Shown here: piece after piece, positions 56,286 to 64,000 of the stretch
How the letters are laid out: each line of letters opens with the position of its first letter
Position numbering within the stretch: position 1 is the stretch's first letter
NCBI GenBank assembly: GCA_945870225.1
Contig: CAMBRF010000001.1
Coordinates: forward strand, 248,001 to 312,000
Source of the DNA: PVC group bacterium
GTDB taxonomy: Bacteria; Verrucomicrobiota; Kiritimatiellia; CAIKKV01; CAITUY01
Reading direction: 5' to 3'
Length of the DNA stretch: 64,000 bases
The notes under the pieces: generated by a model
The model's input: only the letters and a program-made list of their open reading frames with translations
Database searches by the model: none
What the model was told of the DNA's origin: nothing
Translations under genes and position numbers: made by a program

Positions 56286-57377
56286 GTGCAAGTGGAGGAT
56301 GGTTTGCGTACCCTGAATCGGGATTGTTTCGATAAGGCATGGATAGAGCGAGAAAGCCGGCGTCATCGAACAGGCAACACCTTCTTCGAGAAGAGCCTGT
56401 ATGCCTTTGAACTGCTAGGCCGCCTGAAACAGGAGGGCCTGGACTTCGTGTTTAAGGGCGGAACCAGTCTACTTCTGCGTCTCCCGAACCCGCGCCGCTT
56501 GTCCATTGACGTGGATATCGTTTGCCGCGAACCATCGGACCGTCTGGTCCGAATTCTCGCGAACTGTGCCACCGATCCGTTTACTGGTTTTGAAGAGGCC
56601 AAGCATTCGCATAAAAGGAAAATGCCGCGGCGCCGGCACTGGAATCTCCTTTTCAACTCCATCAATCCCGAAAGTTGCCCGGAGCCGTACATTATTTTGG
56701 ACGTCCTGGAGGAAGACTGCCTCTATCCCGACGTCGAGGATACCGAGATCCGAACCAAGTTTTTCGGGACCGACCATAGCATCCGTGTTCGTGTCCCAAC
56801 GGTGGATAACCTGCTGGCCGACAAACTGACGACCTTTGCGCCCGAAACCATCGGCCAGGCGTACGACGCAGAGCATCCCGAGAAGATGATCAAGCATCTT
56901 TTCGATATCGGGGAACTCTTCAATGCTGCCGCAAGTCTTCACATTGTGCAGGCCGTGTATGCCCGAATTGCGGCGGCCGAGATTGGGTATCGTGAGGGAC
57001 GGTGGACTGCGGATACTTGCCTCGACAACACAATTGCGACTGCCAGACTCGTGACGGCGTTGGCCGTGAACCGCGAACTGGATGCAGAAAGGTGCACCAT
57101 CATCCGAGGTGGCATTGAGGCTCTCCGTGGCCACCTGCTTGGGATCAGCTTCACCGTAAACGATGCCGCCATCGCCGCCGGCAAAGCAGCCCTGCTCGCG
57201 ACGGTGATCAAGAATGGCGCGACTGGAACCCCTATCCGAGATCTGCGCTACAGCAACGCAAAACTCGCAATTGTCCGCGCGGCGGCCCCGCTGAGTGACT
57301 CCGTTTTCAGTAAACTCGCCCAGGTTAGTCCTGAAGCCTTCTACTATTGGCAGCTGGCCGCAAAGATGCACGAATGA
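56286..57377 (+). CDS. AbiEii/AbiGii-type nucleotidyltransferase
   Basis: A 363-aa protein of the MNT-fold family that includes the AbiEii abortive-infection toxin. The core is FVFKGGTSLLLRLPNP with GGTS at 58-61, followed by LSIDVDIV with the metal-binding D75-x-D77. The conserved C-terminal-half block PTVDNLLADKLTTFAP is present. AbiEii-type enzymes transfer nucleotides to targets such as tRNA and are normally held by an AbiEi antitoxin; none is adjacent here. The start GTG 56286 lacks a strong ribosome site; GTG 56292 is an alternative. It lies 70 nt after the methyltransferase and 30 nt before the truncated NTPase gene. Confidence 0.88.
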   Translation: MQVEDGLRTLNRDCFDKAWIERESRRHRTGNTFFEKSLYAFELLGRLKQEGLDFVFKGGTSLLLRLPNPRRLSIDVDIVCREPSDRLVRILANCATDPFTGFEEAKHSHKRKMPRRRHWNLLFNSINPESCPEPYIILDVLEEDCLYPDVEDTEIRTKFFGTDHSIRVRVPTVDNLLADKLTTFAPETIGQAYDAEHPEKMIKHLFDIGELFNAAASLHIVQAVYARIAAAEIGYREGRWTADTCLDNTIATARLVTALAVNRELDAERCTIIRGGIEALRGHLLGISFTVNDAAIAAGKAALLATVIKNGATGTPIRDLRYSNAKLAIVRAAAPLSDSVFSKLAQVSPEAFYYWQLAAKMHE

Positions 57378-57407
57378 CATGGATGGATTTGAAGAAACGA
57401 CGGAAAC

Positions 57408-58376
57408 ATGACAGCACTGGCAGGCGGAGCAGCAGATAAACTTGGCAATCAGTACGAGCTTTGGTGGACAGTCTCCGAGCTCGTCCGGATGCTCCATGGC
57501 CAATCTGAAAGCATTCGCATTGAAGATCCGGTAGCGACCAAGGCCGAATTCGTTGTCACAAGCGAGGGCCGCAGGATCCTCCACCAAGCGAAACGGAGCC
57601 ACCCCAACGGCAAATGGACCTTGGCGGCCCTCGGCTCTGCCGACACACAACTTCTTCAGGGTATCTACGACCAGCTTGTCGGCAATGATACGCGTTTCCT
57701 TTTCATCTCGGGCAGTCATGCCGAGGAACTCGATACCCTGGCAATGCGTGCGCGACAGTCGGAGTCCCTCTCGGAATTTGAGGGCCACTTCATTGGCGAT
57801 GCGAAGAGTGCAGCGAACTTCAGGAGGCTGAAGACGTTCTGTAGGAACACAGATAACGCAACAGCCTACGATGTGCTGAAACGGATCGAGGTCCGTACAC
57901 CGTCCGAGAAGGACATCCGGGAGAAAGTGACGTGGGCGCTTCCGGCGCTTTTCCTTGCCAATCCTACTGCTGTGACCTCGACCCTGCTGCGTATTGCCCA
58001 GGAGTCAGTCCACAAAACGATCACCCGCGAGGCGCTCATCGCGGAGTTAGCCTCACAGGGTTATGTCATGCGTCAGTTGCGCAACGTGAACAACGCGTCT
58101 GTGCTCATTGAGACGCTCACGCAGGATTACCTCGCCAGCGTGAAGCACAAACTGATCCGTGGCTCATTGATCGCTCGGGATGTGACGGACAAACTGCTGC
58201 AACGGATCCAGGGTGCGACCCGCGGCAGTGAGAGCTTGTTGACCGGGAGGGCGGGCACAGGCAAGACGGGATGCGTTATTGGACTGGTTGAAGAAGCGAA
58301 ACGACGCTACGCCTTGTCACGCCTGCGGCTGACCGGCGACAGGCTTACGCCCGTGCCCGGCCAGCCTCCTTCGTAG
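57408..58376 (+). pseudogene. Cap4/DUF4297-like nuclease with P-loop NTPase, truncated
   Basis: A 322-aa product. The N-terminus (about 10-130) reads as a restriction-type nuclease: GNQYELWW, then IRIEDP and ILHQAKRSH, giving an E39...E47...Q60-x-K62 pattern like DUF4297/Cap4 nucleases. The middle is helical. A P-loop GRAGTGKT appears at 280-287, but the chain stops only 35 residues later with none of the Walker B or later ATPase motifs. Relatives with this layout are much longer, so this is probably the stump of a STAND-like or AAA-like defence NTPase cut by deletion at the right edge of the island. Read-through past the stop gives no NTPase-like sequence. Confidence 0.7.
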
Positions 58377-58449
58377 AAGAACGTTTCGGCCGGACTGCGA
58401 CAGCGATTACACCATCCTCCAACCCCTCCAACCCATTCTCTACTATGTT

Positions 58450-58478
58450 ATGACATTGGGTCTGATTATGTGTATAGT
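58450..58478 (+). promoter_or_regulatory. Strong sigma70-type promoter for the Ala-rich protein and rsgA
   Basis: ATGACA (58450-58455) and TATAGT (58473-58478) are 17 nt apart, each 5/6 to consensus, about 68 nt before the ATG at 58546. It places the edge of the accessory region between 58376 and 58450. Confidence 0.6.
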
Positions 58479-58545
58479 ACCGGTTCGCAGATAGCTGGGG
58501 CGCTTTTTCCGGCTGAATCTGTAAGCATATCGGAAAGAGGACTTC

Positions 58546-58842
58546 ATGAACGAAACCGAACACCTGCAACTGCTGAAATCCCTTAAGGCGGCTCGTGCTG
58601 TCTCCCGTGCCAGCTTCATCGCCGCCCGTGTCAGCTACACGGCGGCCCTTGAGGCCTATAAGGTCGCTGAGGCCAGGAACAACGACGCCATCTCTGATTA
58701 TGATGATGCGTTGGCCGAATTCAAGTCCGCCGCCCGTGCCACCCACGCGGCGGCTTCCCGCGCCACGCGTGCCGCCGCCAGCCGCGTCGACCGCAAAGCC
58801 GGAGCGAAATTGATGGCCTTGGGTGGGTCGCCCCGGGAATGA
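58546..58842 (+). CDS. Small Ala-rich coiled-coil protein
   Basis: A 98-aa soluble protein, strongly helical and Ala-rich, with a basic C-terminal third built of short repeats (ATHAAASRATRAAASR). The family is not recognised. It has a good ribosome site (GAAAGAGG) and overlaps rsgA by 4 nt (ATGA), so it is very likely translated. The basic Ala-rich tail could bind nucleic acid or the ribosome; this is only a suggestion from composition and its coupling to rsgA. Confidence 0.7.
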   Translation: MNETEHLQLLKSLKAARAVSRASFIAARVSYTAALEAYKVAEARNNDAISDYDDALAEFKSAARATHAAASRATRAAASRVDRKAGAKLMALGGSPRE

Positions 58843-59753
58843 GTTCCCCGCTCAGGACCGGGCTGTCAGGACGTGTTGTGGCGGACTATGGTCGGCAATA
58901 CGAAGTGCGGATTGAAGCCCCGTCCGGCGGTCTCAACCTGCTGCTGTGTTCCCCGCGCGGCAAAAAAAGCATCTACGCCTGCGGTGACGAAGTCGAGGTC
59001 GACGCCACCAGCGACACGCAAGGCGTCATCAATATCCTGCATCCCCGCCGCAGCCTTTGCTATCGGTCGGACGCCTTCAAGGAAAAATTAATCGCCGTCA
59101 ATGTCACTCAGGTAGTCCTGGTAACCGCCACGGAGCCGGGCTTCAGTGACGAATTGCTCATCCGCTGTCTCTGCGCGCTTGAAGCACAGAAGATCAACGG
59201 GTTGATTGTTTTGAATAAGTGTGATCTGAAAAACCATCTTCAACGCGGGCGCGATTTGCTGGCCCCCTTTGTGCGGCTGGGCCATCCTGTACTGGAGTTG
59301 AGCGCTCATGCCGGCGATCTTGAGGCCTTGCGCAAGCAGTTGTCAGGTCAGGTCACCTTGCTGGTCGGGCAATCCGGCATGGGTAAAACAACGCTGACCA
59401 ATGCGTTGGTGCCGGAAGCCATCGCCAGGACAGGCCTTGTGTCCGAGACGCTCAGCAGCGGCAAGCATACCACGACTCATTCCCGGTGGTATGATTTGCC
59501 CCAGGGTGGGGCGCTGATCGATAGCCCCGGGCTGCAGGCCTTTGGGCTGGCGCATCTGTCGCGGGAGCAGATTGAGGAGGGGTTCAGGGACTTGCGACCC
59601 TATCGCGGCCAGTGCCGGTTCCGCGACTGTCAGCATGACCACGAGCCCCATTGCGCCCTTCGTGGCGCGTTGGCCGCCGGCGCCCTCGACTCGCGGCGTT
59701 TTCAGGTCCTCCAGACCCTGCTCGCGGAGCACCGGAGAAAGCCAAAATTCTAG
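58839..59753 (+). CDS. rsgA: Ribosome small subunit biogenesis GTPase RsgA
   Basis: A 304-aa circularly permuted GTPase that checks late 30S assembly. An N-terminal OB fold (about 1-80) precedes the GTPase core in permuted order: NKCDL (G4), then the P-loop VGQSGMGKTTLTN (usual GxSGVGKS, so slightly diverged), TTTHSRWYDL and IDSPGLQAFGL (G3). The C-terminal zinc domain is CRFRDCQHDHEPHC. The length is normal. It overlaps the Ala-rich gene by 4 nt and is read from the promoter at 58450. Confidence 0.96.
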   Translation: MSSPLRTGLSGRVVADYGRQYEVRIEAPSGGLNLLLCSPRGKKSIYACGDEVEVDATSDTQGVINILHPRRSLCYRSDAFKEKLIAVNVTQVVLVTATEPGFSDELLIRCLCALEAQKINGLIVLNKCDLKNHLQRGRDLLAPFVRLGHPVLELSAHAGDLEALRKQLSGQVTLLVGQSGMGKTTLTNALVPEAIARTGLVSETLSSGKHTTTHSRWYDLPQGGALIDSPGLQAFGLAHLSREQIEEGFRDLRPYRGQCRFRDCQHDHEPHCALRGALAAGALDSRRFQVLQTLLAEHRRKPKF

Positions 59754-60169
59754 TGTAGTGTCTCATAGTGATGGAGGTTATGTCCGCTCAGGCTTGACCG
59801 CCTTAACACCTCCAAAAGGCAGATTCACCACCCGCTTCGCCCGCCTCAGGCGGGCAAGCTGGAGACACGGAGACACCGAGAAGAAATGTTGCGGGCATTT
59901 AAGCTGCGGAGTACCGCACCTAAAATTCCCGCAACGTCTCTTGGAGCCATTCGGGAGAAAGAAGAGGGTTAGAGAGGTCTCCTCCCTCTCCATGAATTCC
60001 TTCGAGAAACCGTGGCGTTTATTTTGGTCACGGTATTTCCGTGGACGAAACAAACGCCACATTGGCATTTTCTTCTCTGTGTCTCAGTGTCTCAAGCGAA
60101 GCGGGTGGTGAACTATTCTCCTCGTCTGGGCCTTTAGGATGACACGAGTCGTTTGTGAGACGCTACACT
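59752..60169. mobile_element. 418-bp MITE-like element with nested inverted repeats
   Basis: This non-coding stretch is bounded by 14-bp inverted repeats, 59752-59765 (AGTGTAGTGTCTCA) and 60156-60169, with one mismatch. Inside lies a second pair of perfect 16-bp arms (59824-59839 and 60097-60112), continued by 24-nt arms 59862-59885 and 60070-60093 that match at 22 positions. Smaller hairpins fill the middle: 59839-59855 (17-nt palindrome), 59888-59895 with 59928-59935, and 60012-60020 with 60052-60060. No open frame is convincing. It fits a non-autonomous transposable or REP-like structured element. The outer arm overlaps the rsgA stop codon. No target-site duplication was confirmed. Confidence 0.7.
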
Positions 60170-60202
60170 GGCGGTCTGTCGGCGAGGTTGGAATAGGCCG
60201 GC

Positions 60203-60844
60203 TCAGAAATCCTGCTTCCAGTTGAAATACAATCGCATCTGGCCATCAGGGTAACCGCCGATGGAGATATCCAGGGGATCCAGCAGGGCTATCCAGTAGC
60301 GTGCGCCGGGAACAGAGGCCGGGTCGGCTCGGATCTTCTCTTTCAGGGAGTAACGCCATTCACCCAGTAAAGCGCCCGCGAGGGGTGTGACCAACAGATC
60401 ATTGAGGGAGGGTTGCTGTATGGCGTTTTCAGCACCGTATTCATAGATTGTCGACAGGGCGGCGCTATAGGCCAGTGATTGCCCGAAGGTGTAGCCGCGA
60501 TTCCGGGCGACCAGGAAATACTCCGATCCCACCCAGGGGTGAAGCACGTAATTGTAATACCAGACATCATCATCCAATACCGGGGCCTGAGTGAAGCCAT
60601 CTTTGAAGAGATGCCCTTCATCACGCCATTCTTCATCGTTTCGTTTGGCATAGACGGTGGCGCATTGGACGCCAATAAAGCCTAACGTCATGATGGACAA
60701 AGGGGTCCGTTGCGGTGAGATCACGGTATTGGTTGGTATAACGCTTCCGGACCCGGAGCCGGATTCAAAGGACCAAGCGCTTTGAAGGCTCGTTAGAGCG
60801 AGAATCACAGAAAGGCACTTTATTCGACTTATACGGCTTCGCAT
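60203..60844 (-). CDS. DUF3943-like exported protein
   Basis: A 213-aa protein with a signal peptide (about residues 1-25, ending AWSFES). A mature part carries blocks typical of the DUF3943 family: WYYNYVLHPWVGSEYFLVAR, shown as residues about 92-111, SLAYSAALSTIYEYGAEN and PSLNDLLVTPLAGALLGEW. The alternating hydrophobic pattern and envelope export fit a periplasmic or outer-membrane-associated protein. No function is known for the family. It lies beside the MITE-like element and diverges from the URO-D gene. Confidence 0.75.
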   Translation of the reverse strand: MRSRISRIKCLSVILALTSLQSAWSFESGSGSGSVIPTNTVISPQRTPLSIMTLGFIGVQCATVYAKRNDEEWRDEGHLFKDGFTQAPVLDDDVWYYNYVLHPWVGSEYFLVARNRGYTFGQSLAYSAALSTIYEYGAENAIQQPSLNDLLVTPLAGALLGEWRYSLKEKIRADPASVPGARYWIALLDPLDISIGGYPDGQMRLYFNWKQDF

Positions 60845-60986
60845 GCGCGCGAAGGTAATATGATTAAGCGGTGAAAATCAACCGCAATTGCGGAATCCTG
60901 GTGTCCCGGTGGGGCGCTCATGATTGCAGGACTGTTGCAAGAATTGGAATTGGAAAAGTCGGGCCGTGCTGATACAAGACGGACCC

Positions 60987-62168
60987 ATGTCTGCACTTTC
61001 AAAGAACGATGTTCTGGTTTTGCGGGAACTTGGCCACCGCACGGCCGCCGCTGCGGCGGATCCCGTTAATGCTGAGCGCCGTGAGGTGTGCCGGCGCATC
61101 GACCACAACGAGGGTGGGCGGCCCAGTCTCTACATCTATCAGGAACCCTGGTCGGAGTTGAATCAGAACGGGGAACTGGATCTGCGATGCCAGGAGACGT
61201 TCTGCCGCGAGATCGAACTCAAAATGCGGCAACGTCTTTACGCCTGGGAACACCATCCCGGGGATATGGTGATGTCCGCCGTTTCCGAGCAGCCCTATTG
61301 CATCAACGACAGCGGGTTCGGCATTGAGGAGGATGTCGATACCGTCAGCACGGATCCTGCGAACGATGTGGTTTCACGACATTTCCACATCCAGATCCAG
61401 GATGAGGCGGACATCGCCAAGATCAAGGAACCCGTCGTTACCCATGATGCCCGCCGGACGGAGGAGCTTTACCAGAAGCGGTGCGAGATATTCTCGGGCA
61501 TTCTCGAGGTCCGGAAAACCGGCTGTGGCGGTTTCTGGTTTGCCCCCTGGGATGAACTGGTCCGGTGGACCGGTGTTCAGGAGGTGCTCATGGATATGGC
61601 GCTGCGCCCCGAATTTGTCCATCAGGCGATCGAGCGGCTGGTCGAGTGCTGGGTCAAGCGTCTGGATCAGTACGAGGCGCAGGGGTTGCTCTCGGCGCCC
61701 CCCATGGAGTTGAGCGTTCACGGGGCCTCCCAGATTTTCTCGGAAGTGTCACCGACCATGCACCGTGAGTTTGCGTTCGAGCATGAGGCGCTCTTCATCC
61801 GCCGTTTCGGGCGGGCCTACTATGGTTGCTGTGAACCCCTGCATGACAAGGTGGATATCTGCGCCGAATGCTTCCCGAATCTTTACAAGCTCTCAATGAG
61901 CCCCTGGGTGAATTTCCCGGTGGCCGTCAGGAATGTCGCCAAGCGTTTCGTGTTCGCCTGGAAGCCCAATCCGGCCCTGCTAGCCTATGAGAAATGGGAT
62001 CCCGCACTGATCCGGAACGATCTCCGGGAGAAACTGACCCTGGCGACGGAAGCCGGCTGTTCCGTGGAGATTCATCTCAAGGATCTCAGCACGGTGCGTA
62101 ACGAGCCCCGCCGGCTAACGGAGTGGAACCGCATCGCGCTGGAAGAGGCGATGCGGGTGGTGGCGTGA
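60987..62168 (+). CDS. Uroporphyrinogen-decarboxylase-family (URO-D) protein, probable methyltransferase
   Basis: A 393-aa TIM-barrel protein with URO-D-like blocks in the C-terminal half (SVHGASQIFSEVSPTMHREF, YGCCEPLHDKVDI, LSMSPWVNFPVAVRNV). Genuine HemE motifs are not seen, so it is more likely one of the corrinoid or cobamide methyltransferase-like paralogues that are abundant in Lentisphaerota and Kiritimatiellota. The partner methyl acceptor is unknown. ATG 60987 (MSALSKND) is preferred; the longer frame from 60924 adds a Cys/Trp-rich leader. No related genes are adjacent. Confidence 0.8.
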   Translation: MSALSKNDVLVLRELGHRTAAAAADPVNAERREVCRRIDHNEGGRPSLYIYQEPWSELNQNGELDLRCQETFCREIELKMRQRLYAWEHHPGDMVMSAVSEQPYCINDSGFGIEEDVDTVSTDPANDVVSRHFHIQIQDEADIAKIKEPVVTHDARRTEELYQKRCEIFSGILEVRKTGCGGFWFAPWDELVRWTGVQEVLMDMALRPEFVHQAIERLVECWVKRLDQYEAQGLLSAPPMELSVHGASQIFSEVSPTMHREFAFEHEALFIRRFGRAYYGCCEPLHDKVDICAECFPNLYKLSMSPWVNFPVAVRNVAKRFVFAWKPNPALLAYEKWDPALIRNDLREKLTLATEAGCSVEIHLKDLSTVRNEPRRLTEWNRIALEEAMRVVA

Positions 62169-62175
62169 GGCCGTT

Positions 62176-63372
62176 TTAGCCTCCCACGACAAAGCCTTTC
62201 AGATATTCAGCTTCCGGGAAATTGGGTTTACGGGGATGATCCGCCGTCTGGCCGAGATCATCCAGGAACTGAACCGGACGCCGGGCATCCCGCGCGGCTC
62301 CCTCGATGACCTTGCCGAAAAGCTCACGGGTCACCAGTCCGCTGCATGAGAAGCTGAAGATGACGCCGCCGGGCTTGATCAATTGGCAGGCCAGCAGATT
62401 GATATCCTTATAGGCCCGCAGTCCCTGCTGCATCCGGTCCTTGCGGGTGACGAGCCGCGGCGGGTCAAGGATGATCAAATCGAACCGGGCATTTTCATCA
62501 CGCAGGGAGCGCAGCGTCTCAAAGGCGTCGCCGATGCGGTAGTCGCGCCGGGACGGATCGCAGTCCGGGTTGAGTGCGTATTGGCTCTGGGCCAGGTCGC
62601 GTGCCGCCGTGGATGAGTCGACGGATACCAGGTGCCCTGCGCCGGCCTGCAGGGCGCAGACGCCCATCGAATCGCTGTAGGCAAAGACGTTGAGCACACG
62701 GGGCTTGCCGAGTCGCCGCGTCCAGGTGGCCAACTTCTGACGATTGGCGCGCTGGTCGAGATAGAATCCCGTTTTATGGCCGTTTTCGATATCGGCGAGA
62801 AACTGCCAGGCATTTTCCTTAAAGGGTTGTGGCCCGGTGAGGGGGGCGCCCCAGAGCAATCCCTTCCGCGGCTCGAGGTTCTCGTGCCGCCGGACATCCA
62901 CATCCGAACGTTCCCAGATGGTGAGGGGGTGCAGCAAGTCTACGAGGGCGGACACGAGCGCCTCGCGCCGGGCCTCCCAGGGTGCCGTGAGGATCTGGAT
63001 GACGATGACCCGGGCAAACCGGTCAATGATCAAGCCGGGCATGCCGTCGCTTTCGGAGAAAACAAGCCGCACGGCGCCGTCGGGCCCGGTGGGCAGCCAG
63101 CGGTTGCGCCGCTCGATGGCGAGGGTGAGTCGGGCGCGAAGGCCGGCGTCGTCCAAGGTGTCGCCGGGCGTTGTGGAAAAGACCCGCGCCCGGATCTCTG
63201 AGTGCGGGTGGACGGTGGCACGCGCCAGAAAGGCGCCATTGGCGGCAAGGATGTCGGCCTCGTCGAGCGACGTGTCGCCCCGGGTTGAGGCGATGGCACC
63301 GGACATGATCCAGGGGTGTCCGCGGGTTATGGGAATATCGCGGCCGGGTTTGAGTTGAAGTGTTAGCGTCAT
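62176..63372 (-). CDS. rlmI: 23S rRNA (cytosine-5) methyltransferase RlmI-like
   Basis: A 398-aa protein. An N-terminal PUA domain (about 1-75, starting [20 protein letters not shown]) precedes a Rossmann-fold methyltransferase with the SAM loop [20 protein letters not shown]. The catalytic region is [13 protein letters not shown], and the Cys of SCSGLV is typical of RNA m5C enzymes. The length equals E. coli RlmI (about 396 aa), which modifies C1962 of 23S rRNA. Its start overlaps the glnS stop by 4 nt (ATGA). Confidence 0.9.
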   Translation of the reverse strand: MTLTLQLKPGRDIPITRGHPWIMSGAIASTRGDTSLDEADILAANGAFLARATVHPHSEIRARVFSTTPGDTLDDAGLRARLTLAIERRNRWLPTGPDGAVRLVFSESDGMPGLIIDRFARVIVIQILTAPWEARREALVSALVDLLHPLTIWERSDVDVRRHENLEPRKGLLWGAPLTGPQPFKENAWQFLADIENGHKTGFYLDQRANRQKLATWTRRLGKPRVLNVFAYSDSMGVCALQAGAGHLVSVDSSTAARDLAQSQYALNPDCDPSRRDYRIGDAFETLRSLRDENARFDLIILDPPRLVTRKDRMQQGLRAYKDINLLACQLIKPGGVIFSFSCSGLVTRELFGKVIEGAARDARRPVQFLDDLGQTADHPRKPNFPEAEYLKGFVVGG

Positions 63373-64000
63373 GGCTGAGGGGTTCCGGCTTTCGCCCAGG
63401 AGTCTTTCAAGGGGACAATTTGGTTAAAGACGGGATGCGCGGGGGTGGAGTCCAGCGGGTCCACCATGAAATACCCTTTTCGCTCGAACTGGCAGCGGGT
63501 GCCCCGGGGCAGGGCTGCCAGTTCAGGTTCAAGCAGGGCCTGCCCGATCTTGAGGGAATCCGGATTGATGTTGGTTTTGTAGTCAACGCCCTCCGGGACA
63601 TCATCGGGGTGTTCAACATTGAACAGCCGGTCGTAGATCCGCACTTCGGCCGGGACGGCATGCTTCGCGGAAACCCAGTGGATGGTCCCCTTGACCTTGC
63701 GGCCATCGGGAGCGTTCCCGCCGCCGGTTGCCGGATCATAGGTGCAGCGGATTTCCGTGATCTGTCCCGTAGCCTCATCGCGCGTAAAGCCGGTGCAGGT
63801 GATGAAATACCCGTAACGCAGGCGCACTTCCTTGCCGGGTGCGAGACGATAGTATTTCTTCGGCGAATCCTCCCGGAAGTCCGCGCGTTCGATATAGAGC
63901 TCCCGTGAGAAGGGGACCCGGTGCGTGCCCGCCGCCGGATCCTCGGGGTTGTTCACGGCGTCGAACCAGTCCACCTTTTCCTCCGGATAGTTCTCGATGA
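63369..64000 (-). CDS. glnS: Glutaminyl-tRNA synthetase, C-terminal part
   Basis: Only the 3' end is in the window; the frame stays open to the right edge. The visible 210 or so residues are the two anticodon-binding beta-barrels of Gln[21 protein letters not shown], then [31 protein letters not shown] and [20 protein letters not shown], ending with [10 protein letters not shown]. Direct charging of tRNA-Gln is implied, so the organism may not need the GatCAB transamidation route for Gln. It overlaps rlmI by 4 nt. Confidence 0.96.
   Translation of the reverse strand, partial: IENYPEEKVDWFDAVNNPEDPAAGTHRVPFSRELYIERADFREDSPKKYYRLAPGKEVRLRYGYFITCTGFTRDEATGQITEIRCTYDPATGGGNAPDGRKVKGTIHWVSAKHAVPAEVRIYDRLFNVEHPDDVPEGVDYKTNINPDSLKIGQALLEPELAALPRGTRCQFERKGYFMVDPLDSTPAHPVFNQIVPLKDSWAKAGTPQP

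Noticed and set aside
58376-58545. Frameshift rather than truncation in the nuclease-NTPase gene
   Set aside because: Reading on through the stop and in the nearby frames gives no ATPase-like sequence before the promoter at 58450.

Overview
The window looks like chromosomal DNA from a GC-rich Gram-negative bacterium, most likely of the PVC group (Kiritimatiellota, Lentisphaerota or Verrucomicrobiota). This placement is inferred from gene content, not from a marker-gene tree. An outer membrane is implied by a Kdo transferase (waaA) and by two sets of TolQ/ExbB-TolR/ExbD proton-channel genes. The PVC flavour comes from a membrane-anchored terpene-cyclase-like repeat protein beside ExbB/ExbD, a sialate-O-acetylesterase-type esterase, a URO-D-family methyltransferase-like gene, a YdjY-domain lipoprotein, a GspG-like zinc-ribbon protein and a SecD-SecF fusion.

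Layout. 1-6.3 kb: end of a tyrosine recombinase, waaA, then a minus-strand cluster of membrane proteins that includes an O-antigen-ligase-like protein with TPRs. 6.5-12.1 kb: a secreted C39-like peptidase, a secreted esterase, a GH130 glycoside phosphorylase/hydrolase and a TauE/SafE permease, fitting glycan breakdown. 12.2-19.0 kb: a tightly overlapped plus-strand housekeeping run aroC-tgt-yajC-secDF-recJ. 19.1-22.2 kb: a small acyl-carrier-protein cassette (ACP, condensation-like acyltransferase, AMP ligase). 22.2-26.0 kb: an rRNA methyltransferase, a lipoprotein, a YacP/NYN-like protein and a protein with a C2H2-type zinc finger. 26.0-36.2 kb: a TPR/ExbB/ExbD/ExbD/cyclase-like envelope operon, mutL, and a second TolQ-TolR pair. 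36.2-44.6 kb (minus): a radical SAM protein, GspG-like and YdjY proteins, then a compact polyphosphate operon (ROK kinase, ppx, ppk1).

44.8-58.4 kb is the accessory region. It begins just after tRNA-Phe(GAA) and is packed with defence-type genes. First comes a primase-helicase of the kind seen in TOTE conflict systems. After a regulatory region rich in palindromes and direct repeats comes a four-gene cassette in which every neighbour overlaps by 4 nt: Xre regulator, PLD-nuclease/SNF2 helicase, PIN ribonuclease, Eco57I-type DNA methyltransferase. An AbiEii-type nucleotidyltransferase follows, then a restriction-nuclease/P-loop NTPase gene cut short soon after its Walker A motif. The native chromosome appears to resume at a good sigma70-type promoter (58450-58478) in front of an Ala-rich small protein and rsgA. 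The cassette is my best candidate for an undescribed or poorly described restriction-like system.

58.5-64 kb: rsgA, a 418-bp non-coding element with nested inverted repeats (MITE-like), a DUF3943-like protein, a URO-D-family protein, rlmI and the 3' end of glnS.
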